NCBI GenBank assembly: GCA_003508835.1 | Contig: PUFA01000171.1 | Location: forward strand, 1,306,501-1,370,500 | Reading direction: 5' to 3' | Length of the DNA: 64,000 bases | DNA from: Eonycteris spelaea | Lineage: Eukaryota > Chordata > Mammalia > Chiroptera > Pteropodidae | Shown here: positions 35,309 to 47,829 of the stretch, in pieces | Layout: the number at the start of each line of letters is the position of its first letter | Numbering within the stretch: position 1 is the stretch's first letter | Translations under genes and position numbers: made by a program | Notes under the pieces: model-generated | What the model was told of the DNA's origin: nothing | The model's database searches: none | Seen by the model: the letters and a program-made list of their open reading frames with translations, nothing else

Positions 35309-36905
35309 CAAACAATCTAGTATAAGAAAAAGGGTGAAGATAAAAATCACTACTGTTAATGTAAATATCTGCAATTAAGTATATATTTCTCAGTCAGATG
35401 GCCCTATAGTCCCAAGAACCACAAAGAGACAAAAAGCAGAATAAATTCAGATCAGACTTCTTCTTTCCAAAATTAAAGGCTAAGAAAAAAATGCTTATGG
35501 AGTTTTGAGGAGGAAAGATAAAGATTGAAGACTCATGCCCATAAAAGTTGTTTTCTTTTTTCTTTTTTTTAAATTAACTTTTTTTAATTCTTTAATGTCA
35601 CCACATAAAAGTTAAATAGATCTGAAATCTGAGATTGTATCAGTAAAACTATAATGTGAAGTATAAATACAAACAAGAAAAAAGCATGTTAAATGTATTA
35701 TCTGAGCTGGAGCTGTGTGAATAACAGTAGTTACTGTTTACTCATTGTTGATGAGAGAAAAATAGATTCAAGTAACTAAAAACACTTAGAATTTAGGGAA
35801 CCATGCTTTCTGTGTATGTTTTCCAAATCTCTAAAAGAAAAAAAAAATTAAATACAGTCTATACAATAAACAACAGGTAGAAAAGAAACAGATAAGTATT
35901 ATGAAAAAAACTCTGACAAGATAAAAAGTAAGACTAATAACTTCAATCACCATAATTAATGTAAAAAGATTTAGTGCTTTATAAATAAGTAAAGAGACTC
36001 AAATAAAAGGTTTTTTGTGTCTTTCTTTAATGGAAAATGATCAAAAAGTAAATGGCACAGAAGTCCTAACAGAAATTTTTAAATGGCAAAAATATATCAT
36101 ACACAACCCATAAATATATCATGTAACATACAATAATAAAAAGGAGTATTCATGTCAGAAAAGCAGCACCACACAAGAGAGCCAGCTGGTGATCACACAG
36201 GCATAGACATTCAAAAGTAAAATCCAGCAAGACCCATGGAACAGCACATGGAATGGTCATTCCCCATTCCTCATATCAAATACCACAGTGTTACATGTAC
36301 GGTATTGGTGTTCCAACACTCAGAAATGCAGAAGAAAAGCAAACAACCCGTGAGCAGAAATAAACTCTGATAAAGAGTTTCAACTTTGAATTGACTGAAT
36401 TAAGTACTGAATTCACTCAGTAACTTCCTGAAAGAGACAAAAAAAATAGACTTGAAATGACTGAGTAATGTTTGATTGACAATGTAACTTTTGTGAATAT
36501 TACCCTCACCATACCATAGCAGAAATAGGATCTCATGAGCAAATCAAATCCAGTTATAGAAAAAAAATGAGAAAAAATACATTTCTATACTTGAGTGATT
36601 ACAAATACTATATGTTAAAAATGTAGATCCTAATATTCCCAAATGCTATTAACTATTTTAGTTGCTGAAATTAGCAAAATTCTATAAACCAGGAAAGAAT
36701 AATTACCAGGGATCTGTAAGGTGAAATAGATTCTGGTTGCACGTGACTGGAGACAATCAAATTCTAGCAAGCATTCAGTTGTCACCACAGAAAGACCATG
36801 CCTTGTATTATGGCTACTCTAGCCCTCATTATTCTACAAATCACACTAACCACAGACCTGTCTTAATAAATCTTAAAAACCAGACTTAAAAGTAACAATC
36901 TGATC

Positions 36906-36911
<6 letters not shown>
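35309..36911. other. AT-rich sequence, partly ancient L1-like
   Basis: No gene. From about 35880 the A-rich composition resembles the 5' part of an ancient L1/HAL1, continuous with the clearer ORF1 remnant further right. I cannot align it confidently from memory. Confidence 0.35.

Positions 36912-36957
<46 letters not shown>
36912..36957 (+). repeat. A46 homopolymer
   Basis: A perfect run of 46 adenines. It is either the tail of an unrecognised retroposon lying to its left or an expanded A-run in the L1-like sequence around it. Its true length is uncertain in any assembly. Confidence 0.95.
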
Positions 36958-36960
<3 letters not shown>

Positions 36961-36999
36961 CGTGCCAGAAAAACTAAACAAAAACAAAAAACATTCATT

Positions 37000-37700
37000 A
37001 AAGAATTACAGCAAACTGTAGAATAAAAAATTCTAGACAGGTAAGAAAACTGTAACCAACAGAAAAATCAGTCAATAGAAACAGAACCAGCAGTAGTAGA
37101 AATTATAAAATTAGCTATAAGAACTTTAAGTAGCCACTGTAAATATGTTCAAGGATTTAAAAGAAAAAATAATGAGGGTACAGATGAGGACTCTTTAGGA
37201 AAATAGAAACTTTAATAAAAAGAAAAAATAGAAATTGCAAAACTGCAAATATAAATATTTGAAATGAAAAATTTATTGGTTGGTCTTAGCAGTAGTATAT
37301 TAGACACTGCAGAAAATGAAAGCAATAAACTTGGAGACAGGATATTAGAAATTATCCAAACTGAGGTACAGAAAGAAAAAAAAGCCTGAAAAGGTTGGGA
37401 GCCTAGTAACTTGTAGGACAATAAGAGACACTTTAACATGCCTACAATTAGAGTTCTACAAAAAAAGACGTGAGAGAGATTGGCACAAAAAAATCGCCCG
37501 AAGGAAAAACGGCCATATATTTTTTAAGGTTTGATTATAAAAATACAAACCCACATCTCCAAGGAGCTCAACAAGCGGCAAGTGGGACAAATGACAACCA
37601 CACCAAGGAATAGCATAATCAAAGTGATAATAAATAATGGTAAAGAGAAAATGTTAAAAGCAATCAGAATTCCTCAAATTATAAACCTATCCTTTATCTA
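37000..37700 (+). mobile_element. ancient L1M/HAL1 ORF1 remnant
   Basis: The block order matches old L1/HAL1 ORF1: 'atgttcaaggatttaaaaga', 'tatttgaaatgaaaaattta', 'agacactgcagaaaatgaaa', 'gaaattatccaaactgaggt', 'atctccaaggagctcaacaa', 'gcataatcaaagtgataata' and 'gagaaaatgttaaaagcaat'. Coiled-coil and RRM equivalents are recognisable only as nucleotide blocks. No frame is open. Confidence 0.7.
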
Positions 37701-37949
37701 GAGAATTGTGCACCTGTATAAGATAAAGTATCAAACCTTGCGATTGCATTGCTCAGCTGTGGAAAGCCAGGAAACTTCTAAGATAAAATGATATCAGTTC
37801 AAACTCTTGAAGGATGAGTGTTAATCAGATAAAGAAATGATGAAAAAGAATTGTAAAGAGAAGGAATAATGAGCAAAAGAATGGAGGCCCAAAGTAGCAA
37901 TGGTGAGGTGTGTGAAACAAGAGTATATGATAAAATTGCCTATTATGCT

Positions 37950-38080
37950 TTATTCCATTGAACTAGTACTTATTATCTGCCTACGATGTGCCAGATTCTG
38001 TACCAGGTTAGGGAGAATCTAACAGTGAACAGGATAAACGTGCTACCTGTCCTCATGGGGCTTCCTATCAACCTAAGTTA
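37950..38080 (+). mobile_element. L2 LINE fragment
   Basis: The stretch matches the common L2 3' layout: 'tattatctgcctacgatgtg' (consensus 'cacctactatgtgccaggca'), 'ctgtaccaggttagggagaa', 'aacagtgaacaggataaacg' and 'tgtcctcatggggcttccta'. It is short, strongly diverged and inactive. Confidence 0.7.
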
Positions 38081-41000
38081 GGACATCTTACTTACTTTGT
38101 TAAGGAATTTTAGTTTTCTCGATTACTTTAACATTCACCAGTCTACTCTTTCAGGTATAAGTTGACATTTTTTTTTTGATATTGTTAACATATTGGAGAG
38201 AGAATATAATTATCAGCATCATATATTGGAAACATGATTTAATTAGAGAGATATCATTGCAACTTTTAAAAATTGATCTACTGAAAGGCTTGTCCTTGAG
38301 GAAAGAGAAGGATCAGGAAAATTCAGAAGAATTGTAACTTAGTATTATTTTTGAAGAAAAATCATATTTTATCAAATCTACCTCCAATAAAGATGTAATG
38401 TCAAATAAGTTATTTGGTATTACTTGTAATTAATTACTCTAAATGACTAATTCTCTCTAAGGGCTGAGAAATTCCTATATTAGATAATCTCAATCATTAA
38501 TTATATCTTATTACCACTATACAGATCTATAATCAATTTGAAAAAACAATGTGATTATGAATAGTTGGAAACAACTGGTAATTTGAATTATAGTCATCCT
38601 TGCTTTTGAGATAAATAGGAAAGTTGACAAGGTTGACAGACATTTTATTAATGTGTATGTACAAAATCATATACTGATATGTATGGATCAGTGCCGAACT
38701 TATAATTTATTCATCTTTAATCTGGCTAACATTTGTGAGTTTCAGTTTCAAAATAGGTTCCATATAGGGGGTTCATATAGCTTTTATTAATAATAACTAT
38801 ACCAAACATATCCTTAGGGCTTTTTTTGATTAAGTCAGCTCTGGTCTCTAGAATCAGATTTAGATGCAATCAGAGATGAAAAAAACAATTGCATATAAAC
38901 AGTAATATGCATGTTAATATAGACACCTTAGATAAAATAAATATGACAGATTATGAAGAAATCACTGTTAAAGTTAAATTGATTTCAGATTTAAACTGAA
39001 TTGGTGAAAAGGGACAACCATTTTTAAGTCACAAATGTTTTTATAAAAGTGAAAATTTTCTCCTCATTTCAACCTAAATTAAAGCCAGCATTAATTAGAC
39101 ACATAGATAGTTAAGACATAAACAGTAAGCCTCGTAACAGAAGAGGGTATAGACTTTTAACTGTAATGGCATGTACAGCTAGTGACTGCAATAATCCAGA
39201 AAAAGTATTCTGTGTGTTACCGTCATGATAAATATTCATGGAGTGGAAGATACTAAAACTAGAGCAGCAAGCTCTCTTGTCACCACTTGAGTTTTGATAT
39301 GTCTTCACTGTCGTGAAGAGTACATGCTGTAAAATTCAGGAACTGTGTCTGAAAAGAAAATGTGGGTTTGTCATCTGTCCACCCTCTTTCTTACCCATTT
39401 CAGCATAGATTATCACATCATTTGTTTTATCAGTTCTTCATCTTCTTTCATTATCTCTTTTAGATACAAATGTCCTATATCATGTGCATGTATTAAATTT
39501 TAACCTGAACAAATTTCAGTGTTTACCAGACCTAGCAGGTAAATGAGACTTCTGAGCTTGAGTCAAAGAAGGAATGTGATGTCATTACATAAACTGCAAT
39601 GTGAAATTACTTACGGACAGGACTTTTGTTATTATCATTGTTCCCTATTTTACCGTCTCTGTAAGCATGCTAACGTGAGAGCCCTTGCTCTGATTAGAAA
39701 ACTGCAGAAATATTGCATAAAATCATTCCCCCAAATATTTTAATGTACATTTAAAATATTGTTTTGCTTGGAAAATTCTGTAAAAAGCATTTAGATAAGG
39801 CCAATGTGAGTCAACATAAACCTTGCTCAAAAGGGCTCAAGAACCTTTAGGTGAACTGTGACGCCAAAATGGTTATAACTAGTTAATCATCACTGAAACG
39901 GCTGGGCACTCCTCAAAGGTAATCAATCAGATGCAAATATACTGTGCAACGGTCACCTATTGTGATCTAATGTTTCCAAATATAAGATTCAATATATCCT
40001 TATCTATACAATGGTAAGAATATGCTTATTCACCAAGAATCACTACCCACAGTGGCATTTAATAACAGAGGCAAAGAAGTCTCGAAAATGCTATATGAAC
40101 ATAGCCATTTTATAGATGCGAGATCTATAAAATTAGGAGTTAAGAGGAAGTTTAAAAACAATTTAATGAAAGCTCCTCATTTAATTAAATGCAAATATTG
40201 AGGACCAGAGAAGTAAGTTAAGTATTTAGTCCAAAGGCATATACTAAATAAACTGAGGTTAACTAGAAAATTTTAAGACTAATAATAGCCTTGGCAATTT
40301 TATTAAATTTCATATGATTATCAAGTTTATTCTGAATATTTCAACCTATATATGGGATTCTTTACTAGTTAGAGCCATTTTCTAAAAATACTAAATATAT
40401 GGTTTAATCGATCTATAGGTGGGTGAGGTACAAATGGTCACAAAAAAAAGGCAAGTTTAAGATTTTAATCCTAGAATCAAGCTCCAGTCATCTCAGTAGG
40501 ACCACACGGATCTATTAAAAGACATTTGACAATTATATACTACTTTCTGTGCTTCCTATTTCATCATGCAGTCTAGAATTTTCCCTAGATCTGGCTCTAA
40601 TTAAAGAACGCATGTAGAGGGGCATCTGGAGAGTTCAATTCAGAAATGAAAACAATAAATTCTCCTTCTCCACTAATTTAGTTTTTAATGTTAGATCAAA
40701 TGAAGTTTCAATTATAAGGAGGGTCAGTAAATAATTACACTACAGATTTTTTATTCTCTTTTTGTCACAAATTCCTCTATTATCATAGAGAATAGCAAGG
40801 AATGCCTAATGAGGCATGGTCTTTTCCCTTTGATTCATATCTTAATTTTATTTGCCAGTGTTGCCAAGTTGTGTCAATGATTCCAGAAGCTATATGAAAG
40901 GCACCAAATTTTTCCACAAAAGAATGGAACCCATTACATGTTTTGCCCTCTTGTTCCTTCTTTCACTAAAAGACAACTGCTTCATTCAAATTCCCATGCT

Positions 41001-41595
41001 GTATTTTCTTAGAATTTTCCTTCTTCACAACTCGCTTCCATCTGTTCCCTAAGTCACAGAATATATCAGAACTTGACCAAAAATTATGTCAGTCTTCAGA
41101 TATTTATTTTTATCCATCAGGAAGTATAGAGCTTTTGTTCTGAACCAGACATTTATTGATGAAAATTTTACTTTAAACATCCATTTCACAAATACATGTG
41201 TTACCCTCATTCCCCAAGCTTGAGAGAAGAGCAAGAAACTCACTCAATTGTAGCCTATAAGGAGGATTAGGAAAATATTCTTAAAATTAATTTTGAGAGG
41301 AATAGAAAGAATTATAAAAGCTTAGTCAGTTTCTAGCATTTGATTTCATATAATTTGTACATGATTGAGCCCAGATGTTAAGTTACAATAGTCTAAGTGT
41401 TAAGTGCTAATATCACTTGGGCTATTAAACACTCAATTTGCATTTTAAAAACATCTCTGAAACTAAATCTGGTGCTTATATTAGTAATATGACCTAAAAT
41501 TTATTTCAATAACTTACATTATTTCTATCAAACCTGTAGAATTCAGTATGCTTTATTAACTAAAATTCTAACTTAAAAAAAAATAGAATTATTTA
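38081..41595. other. unique intergenic sequence
   Basis: About 3.5 kb of AT-rich sequence without a recognisable gene, RNA or mobile element. Open frames are 65-66 codons at most and lack known similarity. T-run at 38169-38178. Confidence 0.4.
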
Positions 41596-41599
41596 GTAC

Positions 41600-42080
41600 A
41601 ACAATGTTCTTAGCAGCACATTCACAATAGCCAGAGAAATAGCCCAAATGCCCATTGATGGATAAATGGATAAACTAAAAGTGGTATAGGGATACAATGG
41701 AAATTATGTCTTAAATGAAATCCTGCCCCCTGCTACAGTATGGATAGATCCTGAAGACATAATGGTAAGAGAAATAAGCCAGACACCAAAGGACAAACAT
41801 GGTATGATTCCACTCCTACGAGGTACCTAGAGTATTCAAATTCATAGAGACCGAAGGTAGGATGGTGGTTTACAAGGGCTGGGATTGAGGGAGGAAAGAA
41901 GTGGGAAATTATTGTTTAATGGATACAGAATTTCAGTTTGGAAAAATAGAAGAGTGCTAAAGATGGACGGCTGGTAGGGGTAATGGTTGTACAACAATGT
42001 GAATATACTTAACTATACAATTAAAATGGTTAAAATGGTAAATTTTATGTTATGTATATTTTGTCACAATTTTCAAAAAT
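41600..42080 (+). mobile_element. old L1 3' end
   Basis: The order is 'tcttagcagcacattcacaa', 'cccaaatgcccattgatgga', 'agagaaataagccagacacc', 'ggtatgattccactcctacg', a G-rich 'gggctgggattgagggagg' and 'acttaactatacaattaaaa'. This is the older L1MA/L1MB-type 3' end. It is non-coding and inactive. Confidence 0.87.
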
Positions 42081-43156
42081 GTGTTTAATTAATAATAAAG
42101 CTTCGTATTTTATAATTCAGTAATTCTAATAACAACAGCTGTAGTTATATGTAAACTTTTAGTAAGGTAGAAGACATAAATTACCTTTGTTTCACTGATG
42201 GGGAAAATGATAATAACCTCCATAAAACCTCAGAGGATATTGGAATCCAGTTCTCTGATCTTTTTTTTTTTTTGACAGTATGAGAAATTATGTTCATAAC
42301 CTAAAATAGAAAATTCATCTTTTATGAAATTGAAGTTGGCCTTCTGTTCTTTCTGACTCTTCCCTTTGGGCCACAACTCTATTTCTAGTGACCAATTTCT
42401 TATACTTCATGCATTAACTCAAAGGCAGGGCCCTTTCCAATCTCTTTTCCATACTCAGCTCAGTGTCCTGAAAATTTGTTCAGACATCCTCTCTCCAACT
42501 GGGATACATTATGTCTCTTTCCTGGTCTCTCACCCAAACTTGTCCATTCCTCCCACCAAATTGCTTTGGTCTTCTGCCAAGAATCACCTAATAAATTAAA
42601 CTGGGTTTAATTATAAATGAATAATGATATAATAATATAGTTATTCCTTCCAGAAAATGTAATCTTTTTCTAGATTCCTTATACTTCAATCTAAAGAGTC
42701 AATTAATTTGAGGATTCCCCACATCAAGCCAAATCTTTCTAGGTAAAACTTTTTGTGCTTGAGCAAAATTTGGGACTACCATTCAGATAAGCGACTTTCC
42801 ACTAAAGTCTAGGCTCAAAATGGAGTGTACACACTGATCTCTTCCTTAATATTTAATGACCTTTTGTAGTTCATTCAATGTCATTATTGAGGACCCATAA
42901 TGGCAAAGAAAATCCATGCTGGGCAACATGAAAGAAGCTCTGCCTTTTAGAATCCTACAATTGTAAGACACAGAACAGGTGCATTAAAAGTAGAATGAGA
43001 ACTATTGTAAGAAGGATGTAGACAGAGCATTATCAACTATCATAAAGAAAATAGATTATTTTTATACTGCAAATGGTGGACAAATTTATGTAATAGGTGA
43101 TTTCAGATATTCTGTAATCTCAAAATGATTTTGTGTTTTATATGTACTAAAGTACT
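42081..43156. other. unique intergenic sequence
   Basis: Nothing is firmly recognised. A diverged patch at about 42866-42980 loosely resembles an L2 3' end, too weak to call. T-run at 42259-42272. Confidence 0.35.
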
Positions 43157-44862
43157 TGTCTTAGTACAGTTGAGTTTCTATAACAAAATACCATAAACTG
43201 AATGGTTTATAAACAACAAACATTTATTTCTCACCGTCGGAGGCTACGAAGTTCAAGATCAAGGTGCCAGCAAATTTGGTGTTTGGTGAGAATCTGCTTC
43301 TGGTTCATACATGGCTGTCTTCTCCCTGTGTCTCCAAATGGCAGATAGGGACAAAGGAGCTCTCTGAGGTCTCTTTTTCATTTTCTGAGAAACACTTTTA
43401 ATGTTTTAAAAGACAGACAAAAAATGATAGGCAGAGGGAGTCTAGAGCAATTAAGGCAATTGTAACAAAAATTAACATGTTATAATGATTTTACCTTATA
43501 AAGAAAATGACTAATTAAAATAAAGTTGCATAAGCCTTCATGTTTGTAATAGTAATGCCCCAAATATCAAAAATGTAAAGTATAAATTTTCCCCCTTACA
43601 TTTATAATAAATTATCAAACCTCTGTTTAATGCATTTACTTTTATAAGCCTTCTCTGTTTAGCAGCACATGCCATACAAGTACATACATACTAATGTTTT
43701 ACCATGATAATTATAGTTTTCATCTCAAACTAGTGGCTTGCCTATTCCCCTTAGTTATACACATTTCATTTCCATTACAAGACACTTAAGGCCTTCCAAG
43801 TGGTAAATTTTAATCAACATAGTACATAAAAAGAATCTTGATTTTTAAACTAAATCTTTTTAGTACTGTAGCATGATGGGTTTAATTAAACAGTTGAAGC
43901 ATAATATGGTAACTACATTTTACTGTTTAAACTAATTCAGCAGTAGGAAAATGTTTGATTTTTAAAGTATAACCAAGATGAGACCGCATAGTATGAACAC
44001 TAAAATAAATACTAGAGAACAGTGAATAAATAAAAATAATTTTTCATCGATGGCCATTCATTATTTTGCTCTTAGGAACCTGGAAGAAATTGTCTTTTTT
44101 GAGTTTCAATTGTTATGGTAAATCTAGTCATTTATTAGCTTCCTCAATATCACCTTGAATTGCTGAAATAAGTGACTCTGAAGATTCCGATGGAGCCAAC
44201 GTGACCACATTGAGTTATTTCTCCATTGAAGTCCTCCTTGAACGTATGCATTATGTGAGTTTCAATGGACTTCTTTATATTCTTGTCGTATGGGTTACAG
44301 CCTATGCTCACCACCGTGTTATGGACAACTCCACTTCTAATACTGGCTTGACAATAATAAATGCCAGTGGATACATCAGCTGGAATATTATCTACTTGTT
44401 CAGTAAAGTTAGCTGTGGGGATGCCCAGCTGCTTAGAGCCTCCGGCCAAAGTCCTAGACCACTTGCCTCAGCAGAAGTAAGGCAGGCTCCTCATGAAGCC
44501 GTCTGCTTGGGGACAGTGGGGAACGGGCTGTGGACCCAACAGCAGGTCTGGCGGAGCTGCCTTCCAGGCGGTGCCCAACCTGGGGCCAGCTGGGGGTCAC
44601 AGGCAGTTGGGAGCTCCACCATGGGCGTGACAGATGCACGGTGGGTAAGGAAGAGCCAGTTAAGTGTGCCCAAGCAAGCACTTTGCGCTGCTGACCTAAC
44701 AGAAGCTTCCCAGCAAGTTACAGGCTGCCTGGGGTCTCTTTTATAAGGACACTAATCCTATTTTTGAGACTCCACCTCATGACTAATCATTTTCTAAAGG
44801 CCCCACCTCCTAATACCACGAGGGGGATTGGGTTTCAACATAAATTTGGGGAAGACACAAGC
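43157..44862 (-). mobile_element. MaLR (MST/MLT1-type) LTR, interrupted by an RFK retrocopy
   Basis: On the minus strand the LTR runs from about 44862 ('aacccaatccccctcgtgg') to 43157 ('agaaactcaactgtacta'). The plus strand shows the familiar reverse blocks 'ttctataacaaaataccata', 'gaagttcaagatcaaggtgc' and, after the interruption, 'ttttataaggacactaatcc' and 'ggccccacctcctaatacca'. The LTR parts are 43157-43377 and 44743-44862; the middle is a processed pseudogene. Solitary and inactive. Confidence 0.9.
43378..44728 (-). pseudogene. RFK: processed pseudogene of riboflavin kinase
   Basis: The coding part reads on the minus strand from the ATG at 44494-44492 (MRSLPYFC…) to a stop at 44046-44044. 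The order matches RFK: N-terminal PYFC-G, SKQLGIPTANF (the flavokinase nucleotide-binding region, including the conserved PTAN), STGIYY, VVSIG.NPY, KKSIETHIMHTFKEDF, IQGDIEEA and KDNFFQV…KIMNGH. It is about 450 bases with no introns, against 155 codons in the human enzyme. A stop replaces the codon after FC, and further stops and frameshifts occur (near EEANK and before the middle segment). The insert includes 5' UTR (44495-44728) and 3' UTR (43378-44043) and is bounded by 14-base duplications at 43364-43377 and 44729-44742. It is not functional. RFK normally phosphorylates riboflavin to FMN in the cytosol. Confidence 0.95.
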
Positions 44863-45175
44863 TTTATTTTTTGTCAGTACTTTATGTCAAAAATACTTTT
44901 GTAAAATAAACTAACATTTTTCTTTTTCAAAAAAATATTTATATATTTTTGCTTAAATATACATTGACAATTTTTAAAAAGAATATTTTATTTTATTTTT
45001 AGAGTTCCAGATGGTATTTAAACATTTAACAAAAAAGTTATATATGCCCATGTGAAATTAAAACAGTAAACGAGACAACTTCTAATACTTAGCTTTGTTT
45101 CTATACTTTTAAAGTAGAGGATTATGTATTATGTTTAAGTGTGTGTATGTACACATGTATTTGCATATATTATTA
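44863..45175. other. AT-rich sequence
   Basis: Nothing certain; it may be the far 3' UTR part of the reverse-strand L1 that follows. Confidence 0.3.
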
Positions 45176-45179
45176 GATA

Positions 45180-45768
45180 AACAAATGGCAGTCTATTGTA
45201 TGCAGTGTTCTGAAGTTTATTTTACTTTTTAAATTAACATCTTAGAGATAATTTTTATTTATATATATAATCCACACCATTATTTTAAGGTTAACATAGT
45301 ATTCATTGTATGAATGTGCTACGATTTGTATTACCATGAGCACTGAGCTTGTTTCCAGGGTCTTTCTATATTTAAATCAGTGCTAAAACGAATATTCCCA
45401 TACTTATATCTTTCTGCATGTGTGTAAAATATCTGTAGGCTAAATTTCTAAAAATAGAATTGTTGGATCAAAGAATGTATATATTTAAGGTTATTTTTTT
45501 AAACTATGACTACATTGTTCTACAGAGGTACACCATTTACATCCTCATTAACAGTATATGAATGTGTTTCTCACTCCCTGGCCAGTTCTTTTTTTCTCAA
45601 ATTTATGATTTTGCTCATCTAATAGGTTTAAAATGGAACCTAGCAAATGGCATATTTTGCATTTCTTTAGTCACAAGTAACATGGAGTATTTTTTTATAT
45701 ATTGATAAGCCATTGTGCTTCACTTTTCTGTGAACTATCTAATCAAGCCCTTTCCTATGTTTTTCTAA
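45180..45768 (-). mobile_element. ancient L1 (L1M-type) 3' part on the minus strand
   Basis: The plus strand shows the reversed blocks typical of old L1 3' regions: 'ttcattgtatgaatgtgcta', 'tatctgtaggctaaatttct', 'aatagaattgttggatcaaa', 'acagaggtacaccatttaca', 'tcctcattaacagtatatga' and 'catttctttagtcacaagta'. Strongly diverged and non-coding. Confidence 0.75.
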
Positions 45769-47825
45769 GAGAAAAGAGAATCTAGAAGAGGCAAGAAACT
45801 CACTAGAAGTATATATCTGTTTAGTGGTGTCCCAGGTTGGTGCTACATATCAAGAACTGATCGATCTTTAAGAAATTCTAAGAAAGAAACTTTGGAATTT
45901 TGCATCTACTTATTCATCCATTTGGAGATATGAAGTATGGCTTTGGGAGGAAGGAGTGAGTTCATAGGGAAAATGAGAAAGATGAGAATGGTGAAGAAAT
46001 TTAGAGGAATGAAAGATGACGAAAATATGAGAGAAGGAAGAGGACAGGATAAAGAGAGGAGGAAAACGGGGAGAAAAATGAAGGAAAGGTACATGGAGAA
46101 GAGAATGGAAGGAAAAAGTTTATTTGTATTTGAACTAATTTCTGCCCCATGAGAGTAGTGCTGTTAATTATGTTCAAAGTTTTTTAGGTATAAGCTTTCC
46201 AAATTTTGCTTTTTAGGCTACAGGTTAAAATATTGGAAGTTTTAGTATATACTCAAAAGGTATTGTGTATCTTTTCTTCTAAGATTAACATCTACAACTT
46301 ATAGTTTTCTAGGATATTTAATTGTCATTTCTTTCTTATTTGGTATAGAATCTGTTTATTATAAGAATAAGCAGATAAGAATTAGATCTTGTATGGTAAC
46401 TCATTTTAATATTTTTCATCAGATTCCTTTTGTGTTCTTGTAGTCAAATTTTTATGGATGACATTAAAGGACAATCCATCTAATGCTGCACTCTGGCTAA
46501 GAACAAAGAGTGTTCTTGGAAAGTTCCAGTGCATTATTATAATTAGTGTGAGCATAGTTGAATAAGTAGGGTATTGTATAACTTACAAAGCTTACCAAGT
46601 TTTGTAAACTTCAGATAATTTTAATTATCCTTTATTTGATGGTTGTTTTTTTCTAATTGCTGTGTTTAGTGTTTCTGTGATATAAAATACCATGACAGAA
46701 GCAGCAGCAGCATGAGGTCCATACTTTATCCACCTGTGCTTTGCAAAATTCCATGACTATTCTAAAAACAATGCATCTCTGAAAGAACAAAATTAACAGG
46801 TTATTAGTCTATAACTGTAAGGGAGAAGATAATTCATGACCTTAGAAATAAATTATGTTCATAAATTAAAAAGAAAAATTATAATTGGTCAAAAATAAAT
46901 AGAAAAGTTTTGAAAATAAATTTTTCAGAAAAAAACATCCAAGAATTAAATTATAAACCTTTGCTGAACAAATGCTAGGAAATGTGACAATTTTTTTTGA
47001 TAAATGAATTTTGATAAGATTTAGGAAAGTATCAAGCAATTTGGAAGCCTCACTGAAAGAACTGAGAAATCATGAATATGTTAAAGAAGACAATGGCAGG
47101 TGATCTGCTCAGAAAAATGTTTTATTTTTCAGATATTGTTTCACATTTTGTAAGTAGATTATTGTGTCAGTGAACAAAGAAGCTTCAGGTAAGTTCACAC
47201 ATCAGTGTTTAGTTGATTGTTCTGGCACTTCCTGAAAAATAAAGGTGTTTTGCATTAACTTGAAATGAAAAACTAAATGCTTCTTCTTTTCTTTTCTAAC
47301 CAACATCCATTGGCCTACCTCCAACATTCTGTGTCCTATAGAAAGATCATAGAGCGTTGTTCCAGTCTATGAACTTGACAATATATGCCCCTACAAAATA
47401 AGATGGTTAAAAGGAGATTGCTGTTTGAGCAGATGTTTGTTTTTAGGTACACAAAAGAACTGTATTATCACAAATTCAATTGAAAGGGAAAAAAATACCA
47501 AAAAAGTATTTGAAGGCATTTTATAATTTATCTGTTTATCAGAATATGTATTTTTATTCTATAAAAGCACTACTTTGTTTTATGAAATCAAGTTTTTCAT
47601 GAACCATCTCATAAAAGTAAATCATCTTCTCAATAAATAAATCATCATCTTTTTACAAAAAGCTGCTCATTTAATCTCTATTACAGAAATAATTTTAAAT
47701 GAGCATCTGAGGTGTGTCATCTGAAAAGAAATCCATGACTTGAAATTGATGTTGAATTTCATAGAGACTTAACCCAAACACTAATTTAGAAAGTTAATAT
47801 ATATTATCAAAACATACTAAGACTC
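45769..47825. other. unique intergenic sequence with a purine-rich patch
   Basis: No gene or repeat recognised. At about 45940-46120 the plus strand is unusually purine-rich (GA/AAG runs), which produces a spurious 71-codon Lys/Arg/Glu-rich frame. The rest is AT-rich. Confidence 0.4.
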
Positions 47826-47829
47826 GCTC

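Noticed and set aside
44201..44746. 181-codon plus-strand ORF
   Set aside because: It is antisense to the RFK processed pseudogene, whose minus-strand similarity is unmistakable.
45937..46152. 71-codon Lys/Arg/Glu-rich ORF
   Set aside because: It arises from a purine-rich low-complexity patch and has no recognisable domain or context.
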